This document shows, in pieces, positions 10,613-21,501 of a DNA stretch of 64,000 bases (the stretch's first letter is position 1; every line of letters begins with the position of its first letter). Source of the stretch: Asticcacaulis sp. SL142 (GTDB lineage: Bacteria > Pseudomonadota > Alphaproteobacteria > Caulobacterales > Caulobacteraceae); assembly GCF_026625745.1 (NCBI RefSeq), contig NZ_CP113061.1:682001-746000 (forward strand), in the 5' to 3' direction. The position numbers were made by a program, and so were the translations under genes. A model generated the notes under the pieces. That model was not told the origin of the DNA, did not search any database, and saw nothing but the letters and a program-made list of their open reading frames with translations.

Positions 10613-10686
10613 AAGAATCGACGTTCCGACTTCTAAACAACAAAACGGAGGCCCAAAATAATCGTTTTTGAGCCTCAGAAAAAAAG

Positions 10687-10762
10687 TGGCAGGGGCAGAG
10701 GGACTCGAACCCACGACTTCCGGTTTTGGAGACCGGCGCTCTACCAGCTGAGCTATACCCCT
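10687..10762 (-). tRNA. tRNA-Trp (anticodon CCA)
   Basis: The 76-base cloverleaf includes an encoded CCA end. The acceptor pairs AGGGGTA with TGCCCCT. The D arm contains AGCTCAGCTGG, the anticodon loop is CTCCAAA with CCA, and the T arm is GTGGGTTCGAGTCCC. It lies directly upstream of secE on the same strand, a conserved bacterial arrangement. Confidence 0.96.
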
Positions 10763-10948
10763 ATGTTGGTGACATATCATGCACAAAGTAGACGTCTGCA
10801 AGATATGCCGTGCACTCAGAATCTCAGTTATTATGACAACTTTCGACCCTTAAGAGCCGTGCGGTGTATCAGCGCTTAACGCCTAGGGCAAGGGGATTTG
10901 CAGCTTTCAACTTGATTTTATTGTGGTCAATCATCAGTTAGCCCAGCT

Positions 10949-11818
10949 TTAGTTACCAAGGCTTATGTTGCCCGACCCCATCACAGACCGCTGTATATTG
11001 CCGGTGACCTTTTTGAGGTAAACATTTCCGGAACCGACAATACTGATATCGACATCTTTTACGGTGCCGCCGTAGTGAAGCTTACCCGAACCGGCAATAT
11101 TGAGTTCCAGCTTGGGGGATGCGCCATCTATGATCTTAACATCACCCGATCCGGCAATAGCCACCTCGCCCGGCCCGTTAAGCCGCAAAACCGTTATGTC
11201 GCCGTTGCCGCCGATAGCGGCTTCAAGCGTAGAAATATTTCCGGTGCGCACCGTGCCTGAGCCACCAATGGCGATACTGGCTGAGCGGGCGTTTCCGATC
11301 GTGACATCACCGGAACCACCGATGCTTATGTCAACCGTCTCAGCGACATGGCCTGCATGCCAGGTGCCACAGCCGGAAACCGATAGCTCAAGCCGTTGCG
11401 CCGCTCCCATTTCACCGTAAACACCGCCATTTGAACTGATGACTACATCGGCAGGCATTTTAACATAGATGACCGGCAAGTCCTTGACCGGCACCGTCGC
11501 CCCGCCCATGCCGCCAAACGTGATATCTCCGTCTTTGCCATTGACGCATCGTATCGTCTTGGCCTTAAGACCACCATCCGCGATCAAAGAATCTCCGGAC
11601 GTTCTGACCATAATCTTGGGGACACTGGACGAACCATAGGCGACTTTGAGATCAATATCGCTGCGCCCGGACTCGGGTACGATGACAACTCTGGCCGCCA
11701 TATTACGCAATTCAAGTTCGGTCGCCATCAGGGCGTTAGCAGGTGCCGCTGCGGCCGCTATTACAAGTCCTGAAATCAGACTTGCCGTAGTATAAGCGAC
11801 CATATGGGTTTGGGTCAT
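10949..11818 (-). CDS. Secreted GIN-domain (DUF2807) beta-helix protein
   Basis: A 289-residue exported protein of unknown function. A signal sequence (about residues 8-29) is followed by a divergent region with two Cys and then, from about residue 150 to the end, about seven turns of about 18-22 residues. Each turn carries a G-[SN]-G-x-[VIL] corner (GGSGDVTIG, GGSGTVRTG, GGNGDITVL, AGSGDVKII, AGSGKLHYG, VGSGNVYLK, MGSGNISLG). This is the pattern of the putative auto-transporter adhesin head GIN domain, a parallel beta-helix. No membrane anchor is visible. Ribosome site GGAAAG is upstream of the ATG at 11818. It lies convergently to nothing and is probably a single gene. Confidence 0.8.
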   Translation of the reverse strand: MTQTHMVAYTTASLISGLVIAAAAAPANALMATELELRNMAARVVIVPESGRSDIDLKVAYGSSSVPKIMVRTSGDSLIADGGLKAKTIRCVNGKDGDITFGGMGGATVPVKDLPVIYVKMPADVVISSNGGVYGEMGAAQRLELSVSGCGTWHAGHVAETVDISIGGSGDVTIGNARSASIAIGGSGTVRTGNISTLEAAIGGNGDITVLRLNGPGEVAIAGSGDVKIIDGASPKLELNIAGSGKLHYGGTVKDVDISIVGSGNVYLKKVTGNIQRSVMGSGNISLGN

Positions 11819-11923
11819 TTACGCTTTCCAGACAACATTTTGAGCACAGCCAAAGAGACCGCAGGTCAATTGTGTGACCAGCGGTCGCCAAAAACAACTT
11901 AATTACTTGTCATGAAGGGATTG

Positions 11924-14131
11924 TCACGGTTTCAGCTTGCGATCAAAGAAGTCCAGATAAAGCCTGTAGCGAAACAGATTTTTAGCGTTGCCCCGGACTC
12001 CGTGACGCTCTCCGGGGTAAAGCATAAGCTCAAAGGGCATGGATTTTTGCTGCAGGGCTTCGATCACGCGGGTCGAATTCGCCAGAATAACATTATCATC
12101 GGCCATTCCGTGCATCAGCAGCAGGCTGTTGGGTTTCAGACTATCAAGGCGATTTACGACATCATATTTCGCGTAGTTTTCCGCATTTGCCTGAGGCGTC
12201 GACATGTAGCGCTCAGTGTAGGCCGTATCGTAAAGCCCCCATTCTGTCGGCGGGGCACCCGCAGCCCCCGCGGCAAAGGGTGTATCTTTAGCGGTCAGGG
12301 CCATCAGGGTGACAAATCCACCCTGCGACCAGCCCATTATGCCAATGCGTTCGCCGTCCACGTAAGGCAAGGTTTTCAACCAGTTAGCGCCCATGATCTG
12401 ATCGTCGATATCAGGCCCGCCGAATTGCTTATAGATCGCCCGCTCAAACGCCACGGATCGATTGGGCGTGCCACGATTATCCAGTGAAAAGACAATATAG
12501 CCCGCCTCTTGGAACAGACAATCCGCCGGATTAACCCACGTCTTTTGCACCATAGCCTTAGCCGGACCGCCGTATATGGAGACAATCACCGGATACCTTT
12601 TAGACGGATCGAAGCCCTTAGGTTTCAGCATGGACCAGTGCAGGTCCTGGCCATCAGAAGCCTTTAGTGTGCCAAATTCAGGTGCGGAATACTCATCTTT
12701 AAACGCGAAGTACGGATGATTTTTATCTAACGCGTTTTCCTCGATCCAACGGATAAGCTTGCCCCGCGCATCATAAAGGCCCGTTTGTGAGGGTGTTTTC
12801 GGGTCAGAATAGGTGCCTATAAATACCTTGCCGCCATCGGATACAGATGTAGCCCACCAGCCACCCGCTGAGGTCACCGCGACCGGAACGGTTGGGGTTT
12901 TATAACTGACTTTATACAGGCGGTTTTCGATCGGTGTATCTTTTGACGCTTCAAACCATAGGTCTCCTGTCGCCTCGTTGACCGAAGCAATATGATCGAC
13001 CGGCCAATCGCCTTTGGTAACCTGATGGATCAGCTTGCCATCAGCCCCGTAAAGATAGATGTGGTTGTTGCCATCGGCCTCGGAGGCCCACAAAAAGCGA
13101 CCGTCTTTCAAGGGCTTGAAATCGTTATTGAGATCAATCCAGCTATCCGATGTTTCCGACAACAGCACAGACGCGGCACCGGTCAACGGATCGACCTTCA
13201 GCAGATCCAGACGTTGCTGAGTACGGCTCAAGCGCTGCACATAAAGGGTCTTGCCGTCCGCCGACCAGTTAACCCGCGCCAGATAGATATCATTATTGCC
13301 CCCCAGATCGACCTTGACCGCTTCACCGTTCAGGGGTTTGACGTAGAGCTCAACGACTGCGTTCTTAGTGCCCGCCTTGGGGTAGCGCTGTTCAATCAGT
13401 TTGAACGCCGATCCGCCAATTTCGATGCGCGGGACAATATCGACCTGGCTTTCATCCACCTTGGCATAGGCGATGCGTGTGCTGTCCGGCGACCACCAAT
13501 AGCCGGTGTACCGCCCCAGTTCCTCCTGCGCGATAAATTCCGCCACACCATAGCTTAGAGCGCCCTCACCTTTGGGCGTTATAGTCGTCTCGGTTCCAGA
13601 TGCCAAATCTTTCACATAAAGCGTATTGTCGCGCACATAAGACAGGTGCTTGCCCGATGGGCTAAGCTTGGCATCAACTTCATCGTCGGGCGTATCGGTG
13701 ACTTGGGTGATTTTGCGACTGGCCCGATCGACGCGGTAAATATCACCATCCAGCGGCACCAGAATGGACTTCGATGATCCATCCCAATCATAAGCCACCA
13801 CACCATGCGCCGATACGCGCATACGCTCACGGCGGGCCTTTTCCGCTTCGGACAACACCTTGCTTGCAGAGGACAATTGATCAGCGTCGACCAGCACGTA
13901 AGGCGCCCCGCCCCTCACTTGCACCGCCCATAAATCCTGAACCTGCGCGTTACTGGCCTTGGGTTTGAGCCATGTCAGTATTTCACCGTCAGGGGATAGC
14001 TTAGCGCCAACGGCCTTTGGCCCGGACAAGGCCGGATCGGAAAACACCCGTTCGGGTGTCAGGATTTCCGCCTGCGCACTTACAGCCAAACACAATATCC
14101 ACGCCGACACGCCAAACCGAAATACTGACAT
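11924..14131 (-). CDS. S9B dipeptidyl-peptidase IV-type peptidase
   Basis: A secreted or periplasmic serine exopeptidase of 735 residues that probably removes X-Pro dipeptides from peptide N-termini. Signal peptide about 1-21. Residues about 25-470 form the DPP4-type beta-propeller. The paired acids Glu203-Glu204 in AQEELGRYTGYWWSPD match the DPP4 double-Glu that binds the substrate amino terminus. The alpha/beta-hydrolase domain carries Ser602 in GWSQGG, Asp678 in HGMADDN and His710 in GERHG. All catalytic residues are present. The ribosome site GAGG precedes the ATG at 14131 by about 7 bases. Exact specificity is inferred from the double Glu. Confidence 0.9.
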   Translation of the reverse strand: MSVFRFGVSAWILCLAVSAQAEILTPERVFSDPALSGPKAVGAKLSPDGEILTWLKPKASNAQVQDLWAVQVRGGAPYVLVDADQLSSASKVLSEAEKARRERMRVSAHGVVAYDWDGSSKSILVPLDGDIYRVDRASRKITQVTDTPDDEVDAKLSPSGKHLSYVRDNTLYVKDLASGTETTITPKGEGALSYGVAEFIAQEELGRYTGYWWSPDSTRIAYAKVDESQVDIVPRIEIGGSAFKLIEQRYPKAGTKNAVVELYVKPLNGEAVKVDLGGNNDIYLARVNWSADGKTLYVQRLSRTQQRLDLLKVDPLTGAASVLLSETSDSWIDLNNDFKPLKDGRFLWASEADGNNHIYLYGADGKLIHQVTKGDWPVDHIASVNEATGDLWFEASKDTPIENRLYKVSYKTPTVPVAVTSAGGWWATSVSDGGKVFIGTYSDPKTPSQTGLYDARGKLIRWIEENALDKNHPYFAFKDEYSAPEFGTLKASDGQDLHWSMLKPKGFDPSKRYPVIVSIYGGPAKAMVQKTWVNPADCLFQEAGYIVFSLDNRGTPNRSVAFERAIYKQFGGPDIDDQIMGANWLKTLPYVDGERIGIMGWSQGGFVTLMALTAKDTPFAAGAAGAPPTEWGLYDTAYTERYMSTPQANAENYAKYDVVNRLDSLKPNSLLLMHGMADDNVILANSTRVIEALQQKSMPFELMLYPGERHGVRGNAKNLFRYRLYLDFFDRKLKP

Positions 14132-14221
14132 TTACAACCTCAAAACCTATCTCGTCAGGACGCTAACGGGTGCCCATAACGAACGTCAAGGTTATAGAGC
14201 TTCACAAATCAAAAAGTAACG

Positions 14222-15376
14222 TCAGAAACAAGCATATGTGCCCCTGAGCAGCAATTCAGGCAGCATGACCGAAATTGCCATACTCACCGACAAACGGCTG
14301 CGCTTAATGGCTCTGCGCACAATCTGCCAGCCCCCATGCAATTGTCCGCTAAGTTTCAACTCGCAGGCGCGGACTATACGCAGCCGCCGCATCAATTGCG
14401 CGCGTAGCCCATTCATACGGCTCAGCGGTTGATCACGGGAAGGCGTCCCTGACACATACCCCTCCCAACATGGCTCAGAATGGGTGGTTAGCGGCGATTT
14501 ATAGGCTTCATCGCCGCAGCCGAAATCCACGCGTTTCACATGGCCTGATACCGCTTTCATAATGTCCAGCGTCATCAAAATACCGACACCGTAACGCGCA
14601 AAGGCCGGGTCATAGCCCGGAAACCAAAGGTGAAGATCGCTGCCACTTTTTAAGGCAACCTCAACCGCGATGATGCGTTCGCCTTGCCTGTAAACACCGG
14701 CCATCAGTCCGAAGTCATCACTGTTTTGTTTTGCCAGCGCCTGCAACATATCTGCGGTCCAACCGCAGGCGAATACATCATGCAGCCCGCTTTGGTGATA
14801 CTGACTTCGCTTGCAAGCAACAATCCATTTTAGAGTTTCCGATGTGACAGACTCCCAACTGAAGACAATATCAGGATAGTCCTTATTCAGATTACGTCGG
14901 CAGCGTTCGGTGTTGCGGAAAACCTTTTTGTGCTGTTCGTAATTGGCGCTTAAATAGGTTTCAAAACCGGCGGATAAATCGGCGTACAGACGATTTTGTG
15001 ACTGCTGGTTTTCACGTGGAGCAGAGCGGTCAATCAATCCATGAAACTCAAAGCGCCGCGCTTTCAAAAGGCTAACAATATCGCTCAGACCAATATTTTC
15101 GACAGTGATTACGGCCTGAAAATCCGTCAGTGGGGCACCGAATGCCTGAATTATGCGGCCACGTTTTTGAAAGAGAAAGAAACCGAGCAGCCGATCACCG
15201 GCATACAATCTGGCGATGAAGGTCTGGGGAACAGCCTTGGCGATAGCCTGAAAATATCGAACATTAAAATAAGGCCCCCACAGTTCAGGCCTTTGTTTCA
15301 AGCATTGCGTCCACAATGCCAGGTCATCTGCGTTTAGCTGATCCGCGGTTATGACTTCGATATGAGTTAATTTCAT
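14222..15376 (-). CDS. FemAB/CelD-like GNAT acyltransferase
   Basis: A cytosolic protein of about 384 residues related to the Acetyltransf_6 (CelD/BioF2-like) family. Members transfer acyl or aminoacyl groups, often in exopolysaccharide, peptidoglycan or lipid-linked pathways. The C-terminal GNAT half (about 155-330) has the usual run of CKRSQYHQSG, AGVYRQGERIIAVEVALKSGSDLHLWFPGYDPAFARYGVGILMTLD (quoted in pieces: see GERIIAVEVAL and FARYGVGILM) and VDFGCGDEAYKS. I chose the ATG at 15376; the frame can open at a GTG at 15391. No neighbour indicates the substrate, so the specific reaction is unknown. Confidence 0.72.
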   Translation of the reverse strand: MKLTHIEVITADQLNADDLALWTQCLKQRPELWGPYFNVRYFQAIAKAVPQTFIARLYAGDRLLGFFLFQKRGRIIQAFGAPLTDFQAVITVENIGLSDIVSLLKARRFEFHGLIDRSAPRENQQSQNRLYADLSAGFETYLSANYEQHKKVFRNTERCRRNLNKDYPDIVFSWESVTSETLKWIVACKRSQYHQSGLHDVFACGWTADMLQALAKQNSDDFGLMAGVYRQGERIIAVEVALKSGSDLHLWFPGYDPAFARYGVGILMTLDIMKAVSGHVKRVDFGCGDEAYKSPLTTHSEPCWEGYVSGTPSRDQPLSRMNGLRAQLMRRLRIVRACELKLSGQLHGGWQIVRRAIKRSRLSVSMAISVMLPELLLRGTYACF

Positions 15377-15454
15377 GCGACCGAACCCCACCCCATTGAC
15401 CAGTTTTTTTGCCGCGCTTTTGTCAATACAACCACATAAACACTATGCCGTAAA

Positions 15455-15486
15455 ATAAAGGCTTCGAAATGATCCGAAGCCTTTAT
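15455..15486 (-). terminator. Rho-independent terminator after terC
   Basis: A perfect 12-bp stem ATAAAGGCTTCG/CGAAGCCTTTAT (15455-15466 with 15475-15486), 8-base loop, ends 5 bases from the terC stop codon. The minus strand continues with TTTTA. Confidence 0.8.
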
Positions 15487-15490
15487 CATT

Positions 15491-16264
15491 TTAATGGGCA
15501 GGTGGTTTGTGACTAAAATGCTCAACATCCTTGGGCGTGATATCCATGAAGTCGGGCACGATCCGGTTGTATTCAGCGACCTTATTCAGATCGACAACGA
15601 TATCCCGGTGGCCTTCCCACATCATGCTGAGCGACACATAGAGGATAACGAACAGGCCGAAAAAGCCGATCCAGCGGTGTTTGTGCAGGATCTTAGCAAT
15701 AAAGTGCGACGCTACCCCCATAAGGGCAATGGCAAGAATTAGGCCGAACACCATGATCGACGGATGCTCATGAGCCGCCCCCGCAACGGCCAGCACGTTA
15801 TCGAGCGACATCGAAAGGTCGGCGATCAAAATCTGAATCACGGCAGTTTTGAAGCTTTTGGGCTTGGCTGTAGGAACGGTAGCGCCGCCCATAGTGCCAT
15901 CAGCATTGATATCAGCGCCGGTGGCATCTTCCAAGGCCGCTTCAGCGCGGGCTTCGTCGTGGGTGTGGGATTCGCGCAGTTCGCGCCACATTTTCCAGGT
16001 AACCCATAACAGCAAAAGCCCACCGGCAAACAACAGGCCAATGATCAGCAGCAGTTTCGCGGTGACCAGCACAAAGCCGATTCGCATCACGACGGCAGCG
16101 ATCAGGCCGTATAGTATAGCTTTACGACGTTGGGTGGCGGCAAGACCAGCCGCCGCCAGACCTACGGCAACAGCATTGTCACCGGCCATAACCAGATCAA
16201 TGAAAACAACCTGAAGCAGGGCAGAGGCTTGCGAGGCAAGCTCAGGATTGGACAGAAAATCCAT
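15491..16264 (-). CDS. TerC-family integral membrane protein (YjbE type)
   Basis: An inner-membrane protein of 257 residues with about seven hydrophobic segments. The family motif DLVMAGDNAVAVGLA occurs near residue 25-38, and its second copy DLSMSLDNVLAVAGAAHEHP near 155. These paired acidic motifs in TerC proteins are implicated in metal (Mn2+) export, often supplying exported metalloenzymes. A charged, Ala/Glu/Asp-rich cytoplasmic loop (about 95-135) separates the halves. There is no room upstream for a manganese riboswitch: rlmB ends only about 70 bases away. Confidence 0.88.
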   Translation of the reverse strand: MDFLSNPELASQASALLQVVFIDLVMAGDNAVAVGLAAAGLAATQRRKAILYGLIAAVVMRIGFVLVTAKLLLIIGLLFAGGLLLLWVTWKMWRELRESHTHDEARAEAALEDATGADINADGTMGGATVPTAKPKSFKTAVIQILIADLSMSLDNVLAVAGAAHEHPSIMVFGLILAIALMGVASHFIAKILHKHRWIGFFGLFVILYVSLSMMWEGHRDIVVDLNKVAEYNRIVPDFMDITPKDVEHFSHKPPAH

Positions 16265-16333
16265 AAGGCACTCATTTTATATTTTAATGGCTTCGCCCGT
16301 TCCTAATCGGTAATGACGGGCCTTGTCCAGCGA

Positions 16334-17212
16334 TCAGTTGCGGGCGCAGGCTTCATAGAGTGCGATAGAGGCGGCGTGGCTGACGTTCAGGCTCTCAAAC
16401 CCGCCCGGCATGGGGATTTTGGCCAGATGATCGCAGTGTTCGGCCACCAGACGACGCAGGCCATCGCCTTCGGAACCTAGCACCAGCAAGACTTTACGCG
16501 GTGGGGGCAGGGTGTTCAGGACGCCTTGCAAGGTGTCGTCGGTGTTTCCGGCAAGGCCGATACTGATCCAGCCTTCATCCCGTAAACTTTCCAGTGCGCG
16601 CGACAGATTAGTGACCTTGGCGAAAGGCACCATATCCATGGCACCGGCGGCGGTTTTGGCCAGCACGCCCTGCATGACCGGAGAATGGCGATCCTGCATG
16701 ATCAGGCCCTGAACACCGAATGCCGCCGATGAGCGGAAGATGGCGCCGACATTCTGAGGGTCGGTGACCTGATCAAGCATCAGCAGTACCCCATGATCCT
16801 GCATCAAGGCTTCGAGGTCGTCACCTTCCGGAGGCGGAGCATTGAGGGCGATTCCCTGATGCACCGCGCCCTGCGGCAGGATGCGCATAAAATCGGCCAT
16901 CGGCGTGGGGCGAAAGTTGAGATCACTGCGTCTGATCAGGGCCTGGGGCAGGGCTTTGGCACGGTCTTCGGTCGCAAATAGCTGAAAAGGCCCTTTGCGA
17001 GCTGAATTTTTTAAGGCCGCTTCGACCGCATGAACACCCCAGATCCAGCCATCTTCGGACACCTTATGACGTTGAATTTGTGGCATTTTAGGCTTTGCCT
17101 CACTGCGTTCGCGACCGGCACCGTCAGGCTTTACGGGCACACTTTTTGCTGAAAAGTGCGATTTTTGGCCCTGACGGGATTTGTGACCGTTGCGTTCGCG
17201 ATTAATGGACAC
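16334..17212 (-). CDS. rlmB: SpoU/TrmH-family RNA 2'-O-ribose methyltransferase, RlmB-like
   Basis: Probably methylates the 2'-hydroxyl of G2251 in 23S rRNA. The substrate-binding domain covers about residues 55-130 (DGWIWGVHAVEAALKN). The SPOUT knot carries motif 1 (LDQVTDPQNVGAIFRSSAAF), motif 2 (LVLGSEGDGLRRLV) and motif 3 (FESLNVSHAASIALYE). The ORF opens at a GTG (17212) with an extra basic, disordered N-terminus of about 43 residues and no clear ribosome site. An internal ATG at 17086 would give 250 residues, the E. coli length, so the start is uncertain. Other TrmH-type substrates cannot be fully excluded. Confidence 0.85.
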   Translation of the reverse strand: MSINRERNGHKSRQGQKSHFSAKSVPVKPDGAGRERSEAKPKMPQIQRHKVSEDGWIWGVHAVEAALKNSARKGPFQLFATEDRAKALPQALIRRSDLNFRPTPMADFMRILPQGAVHQGIALNAPPPEGDDLEALMQDHGVLLMLDQVTDPQNVGAIFRSSAAFGVQGLIMQDRHSPVMQGVLAKTAAGAMDMVPFAKVTNLSRALESLRDEGWISIGLAGNTDDTLQGVLNTLPPPRKVLLVLGSEGDGLRRLVAEHCDHLAKIPMPGGFESLNVSHAASIALYEACARN

Positions 17213-17396
17213 TATAAGACGCGCTCCGATTTGAGGCCTGACAGGCTTTTTGGCTAATTACGATGTTGTCTTTACATATGTGTAGAGAGGACATCCACAG
17301 AAACCATAAAGTTTTTTTGTTTTTGGGCTTGTCCTTTTTTCAAAGGTCGAGTTTAAAGCAGCAGGTTTTCAAGCCTTGAAAATCAGACGTGCGCAT

Positions 17397-17480
17397 GGGG
17401 GAATGTCCCGAGCGGCAAAGGGGGGGGACTGTAAATCCCCTGCGTAAGCTTCGCAGGTTCGAGTCCTGCTTCCCCCACCA
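17397..17480 (+). tRNA. tRNA-Tyr (anticodon GTA)
   Basis: An 84-base class II tRNA with a long variable arm (TGCGTAAGCTTCGCA region) and encoded CCA. Acceptor GGGGGAA pairs with TTCCCCC; the anticodon loop is CTGTAAA. First of the tRNA-Tyr/tRNA-Gly/tuf cluster. Confidence 0.96.
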
Positions 17481-17584
17481 TCGCACGACCTGTCTGCCGC
17501 GACAGGTCTTAAAGGCTTGAAAAACTGTAGTCCCCCGATCGAACTTACGAAAGTGTTTTGCTGAATAGCAGAATGCTCTCGTGC

Positions 17585-17658
17585 GCGGGTATAGCACAAT
17601 GGTAGTGCAGCAGCCTTCCAAGCTGAGGATGTCGGTTCGATCCCGTCTACCCGCTCCA
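17585..17658 (+). tRNA. tRNA-Gly (anticodon TCC)
   Basis: A 74-base cloverleaf with encoded CCA. Acceptor GCGGGTA pairs with TACCCGC, anticodon loop CTTCCAA, T arm GTCGGTTCGATCCCG. Lies between tRNA-Tyr and tuf, about 50 bases ahead of tuf. Confidence 0.96.
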
Positions 17659-17706
17659 AATTCATTTCAAAACCTTAGCCCGACTGGGCAATACGGAGCC
17701 TGACCT

Positions 17707-18897
<1,191 letters not shown>

Positions 18898-18956
18898 GCA
18901 GGGACTTGTCCCTGCACCCCTAACTAGGCGCGGCGGACAAACTTGTAGCTAAATCA

Positions 18957-18984
18957 AACCCCTTCGGTGCAAACCGAAGGGGCT
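18957..18984 (+). terminator. Probable terminator hairpin after tuf
   Basis: A perfect 10-bp stem CCCCTTCGGT/ACCGAAGGGG (18959-18968 with 18973-18982) with a 4-base loop lies 60 bases after tuf. The tract after it (CTTACTTC) is only partly T-rich, so it is weaker than the other terminators here. Confidence 0.55.
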
Positions 18985-19310
18985 TACTTCATGAGCTTCG
19001 TCATAACCCGCGTAGCGCCTTGCCTCACTTGCAAAAGGCTGTCGCCCGTATCGGTTAGCATGGTTGGCCGGAAACGAGACCGCATATAATCAGGGTCAAT
19101 AACGTCCCATGACCGGAACAAAACTGATGACAACAAGCTAGCCGGACAAGCCCATGTCATGCCAGCGCTTTACGGCCAGACAAAAATATCTCCAGCTTAC
19201 GGGAATAAGCAAAAGCCACACCCGCCCCTGTGAATTATATTTGCACCATTATAGGCACAAAACAGGGTTATGGTAAACGGACTCTAATAGGTTACCAACT
19301 GAGGCCAAGC
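18985..19310. other. Intergenic region after tuf, no gene seen
   Basis: About 330 bases between the tuf terminator and the DUF805 gene on the opposite strand. I find no credible coding frame, RNA or repeat. Confidence 0.5.
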
Positions 19311-19718
19311 CTAATCGAATGTGGCGGCAACAGCTTCATGATTAGCTCCTTTGGGGGAATTACCATATTTATTTCGCCCCTTAGTGCCATCAAGACAACC
19401 CAGTTCCACAAACGACCATATCCACCCTATGATGGGGATAAGGTTGATAAAAATCCATACCCAGGATTTGTCGCGATCATGCCAGCGTTTTATTTGTATG
19501 CACAGGCTCGGCCATATCATGGCAATTGACAATATAGCCTCGGTGACATCCAAAATTGGACTGGTCGTATCACTCGCCAAGGTATCCAAGGTTCCGGTAG
19601 CCACCGCAACGCAGAAATATATGGCCAGATACGCCACGGTTAACGCGATAGAATATAGCCAATAAGTCCGCCGACGGATTCTGCCTTCGGTGCTGAACAA
19701 TATTTTTGCAGGTTTCAT
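19311..19718 (-). CDS. DUF805 family inner-membrane protein
   Basis: A 135-residue membrane protein of unknown function. The family starts are clear: a short N-terminus FSTEGRIRRRTYWLY (the usual [FL]xGRxxRxxYW motif) leads into a first membrane segment (about 22-42). A second and a third follow (about 60-75 and 87-105). The IKRWHDRDKSW loop is the hallmark RRLHDxxxSGW-like DUF805 motif in slightly altered form, and PxxGxNxYG-like residues (GRNKYGNSP) occur near the end. Ribosome site AGGGGGG is upstream. It has no obvious functional partner. Confidence 0.85.
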   Translation of the reverse strand: MKPAKILFSTEGRIRRRTYWLYSIALTVAYLAIYFCVAVATGTLDTLASDTTSPILDVTEAILSIAMIWPSLCIQIKRWHDRDKSWVWIFINLIPIIGWIWSFVELGCLDGTKGRNKYGNSPKGANHEAVAATFD

Positions 19719-19785
19719 TTTACCCCCCTAACTTATTTCAGGCTAAGTGATTTGCGTAATCGCAGCAACCTTTAACTACGCAAAC

Positions 19786-21501
19786 CTACCCTTCATTCCC
19801 GCCAAAACGCGCAGCCCATTCGGCTACCTGTTCGTCCTCAATTTTTTTGAACAGAACCTCACCGGATTTTACCGACGCGCCAAAAGGCAGTTTCGACAAT
19901 TCCGATTTGGAATCGGTTGACGGCCAGCCCAGCGGCAAGGTCACACTGACACTATCGGCGATCGATTGCGCCGCAAAGGGTATCAAGGGCTGGGCCAGCA
20001 CCGCATACAGCCGCACCAGATTGAGACCATGACGGACAATGACCGCGGCCCGATCCGCATCGGTTTTAAAAGCCGTCCAGGGTGCGGCTTCCTGCAGGTA
20101 CTCATTGCCCAGAACCCAAATACGACGCACCGTCTGCGCGGCTTTGCGCATTTCCATGGCGTCGAACGCTTCGGTCGCTTCGATTAAAAGCGCTGCCAGA
20201 TCAGCATAAAGCTTCTCTTCCAGCGGCCCCGCCTCGCCACCTTCTGGCACCGTGCCGCCAAATTTCGACTCCGTGAATTTGACAATGCGGTTGACGAAAT
20301 TGCCCAGAACATCCGCCAGATCTTTGTTGATCGTGCTTTGGAAATGATCCCAGGTGAACGATGAATCCGAGCCTTCAGGCGAATTGGCGATCAGATACCA
20401 GCGCCAATAATCGGCCGGTAAAATCTCAAGCGCCTGATCCATGAACACGCCGCGGTTCATTGAGGTTGAGAATTTACCGCCATACCAGTTCAGCCAGTTG
20501 AAGGCCTTTAGGGTATCGACCATTTTCCACGGCTGCCCCGATCCAATGACCGTGGCCGGGAAACTTACGGTATGGAAGGCGACGTTGTCCTTACCCATGA
20601 ACTGGATGTAGCTGACATCATCCGCGCCCTGATCCAGCCGCCACCAGTTTTGCCAGCCATCCGGCTCATTGCGCGCATTAAAATATTCCTGAGTGGCGCC
20701 AATATATTCAATCGGCGCATCAAACCAGACGTAGAAGACCTTGTTTTCAAAGCCCTCTCTGGGTTCGCCATTTTTGGCAACCGGCACCCCCCATTTCAGG
20801 TCGCGTGTAATCCCCCGGTCGATCAATCCTTCTTCAAGATGCTTATTGGCGATCGACTTAGCTAATTGCGGCCAAGCGGACTTAGAGTCGATCCAGGCCC
20901 GCAGTTGCGGCTCGACCTTGGTTTGCAGCAGATAAAGATGTTTGGTGTCGCGCACCTCCAAATTACGCGAACCCGACACTGCCGAATAAGGATCAATCAA
21001 ATCGGTCGGATCAAGCAGCCGCCCACAGTTATCGCATTGATCGCCCCGCGCCTTCTCAAATTTACAGTGTGGGCAAGTCCCTTCGACATAGCGATCCGGC
21101 AAAAAACGCCCGTCATCGATGGAGTAAACCATCTTGTCGGTGCGTTCTTCAATCAGGCCGTTGTCATCCAGCGCATCGCAAAACATCTGCGTAAGCGCCC
21201 GGTTTTCTGGCGAAGATGACCGGCCGAACCAGTCATAGGACAGGCCAAACGCTTCACCGGCATATTTCTGGATCAGGTGCTGCTCGTCGCAGTAGGTTTT
21301 GACATCCTGCCCCGCCTTGGCCGCCGCCAATTCGGCGGGCGTCCCATGCTCATCGGTCGCACAAATATAAAGCACCTCATGACCTTGCGCGCGCTTAAAC
21401 CGTGCATACACATCCGCCGGCAACATCGAACCGGCCAGATTGCCGAGGTGCTTGATACCATTGATGTAAGGCAGGGCTGAGGTAATAAGAATGCGGGACA
21501 T
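19786..21501 (-). CDS. metG: Methionyl-tRNA synthetase
   Basis: Charges tRNA-Met with methionine. This class I synthetase has 571 residues. The HIGH-type motif is in [11 protein letters not shown] (residues 11-21). The zinc knuckle is [18 protein letters not shown] (about 140-157) with four Cys. The KMSKS-type loop is KFSTSMN (about 330). The anticodon-binding helical domain fills the C-terminal 170 residues, and the dimerisation tail of the E. coli enzyme is absent. The length and the motif spacing agree with a complete gene. Confidence 0.95.
   Translation of the reverse strand: MSRILITSALPYINGIKHLGNLAGSMLPADVYARFKRAQGHEVLYICATDEHGTPAELAAAKAGQDVKTYCDEQHLIQKYAGEAFGLSYDWFGRSSSPENRALTQMFCDALDDNGLIEERTDKMVYSIDDGRFLPDRYVEGTCPHCKFEKARGDQCDNCGRLLDPTDLIDPYSAVSGSRNLEVRDTKHLYLLQTKVEPQLRAWIDSKSAWPQLAKSIANKHLEEGLIDRGITRDLKWGVPVAKNGEPREGFENKVFYVWFDAPIEYIGATQEYFNARNEPDGWQNWWRLDQGADDVSYIQFMGKDNVAFHTVSFPATVIGSGQPWKMVDTLKAFNWLNWYGGKFSTSMNRGVFMDQALEILPADYWRWYLIANSPEGSDSSFTWDHFQSTINKDLADVLGNFVNRIVKFTESKFGGTVPEGGEAGPLEEKLYADLAALLIEATEAFDAMEMRKAAQTVRRIWVLGNEYLQEAAPWTAFKTDADRAAVIVRHGLNLVRLYAVLAQPLIPFAAQSIADSVSVTLPLGWPSTDSKSELSKLPFGASVKSGEVLFKKIEDEQVAEWAARFGGNEG

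Noticed and set aside
10613-10801. N-terminal extension of the secE reading frame
   Set aside because: It translates the tRNA-Trp gene and the leader; the true start is the ATG at 10612.
16265-16333. Manganese (yybP-ykoY) riboswitch before terC
   Set aside because: Only about 70 bases lie between rlmB and terC, too short for the aptamer, and no matching structure is seen.
18898-19310. Additional small gene or RNA after tuf
   Set aside because: No frame with a ribosome site and no cloverleaf or other structured RNA beyond the hairpin.
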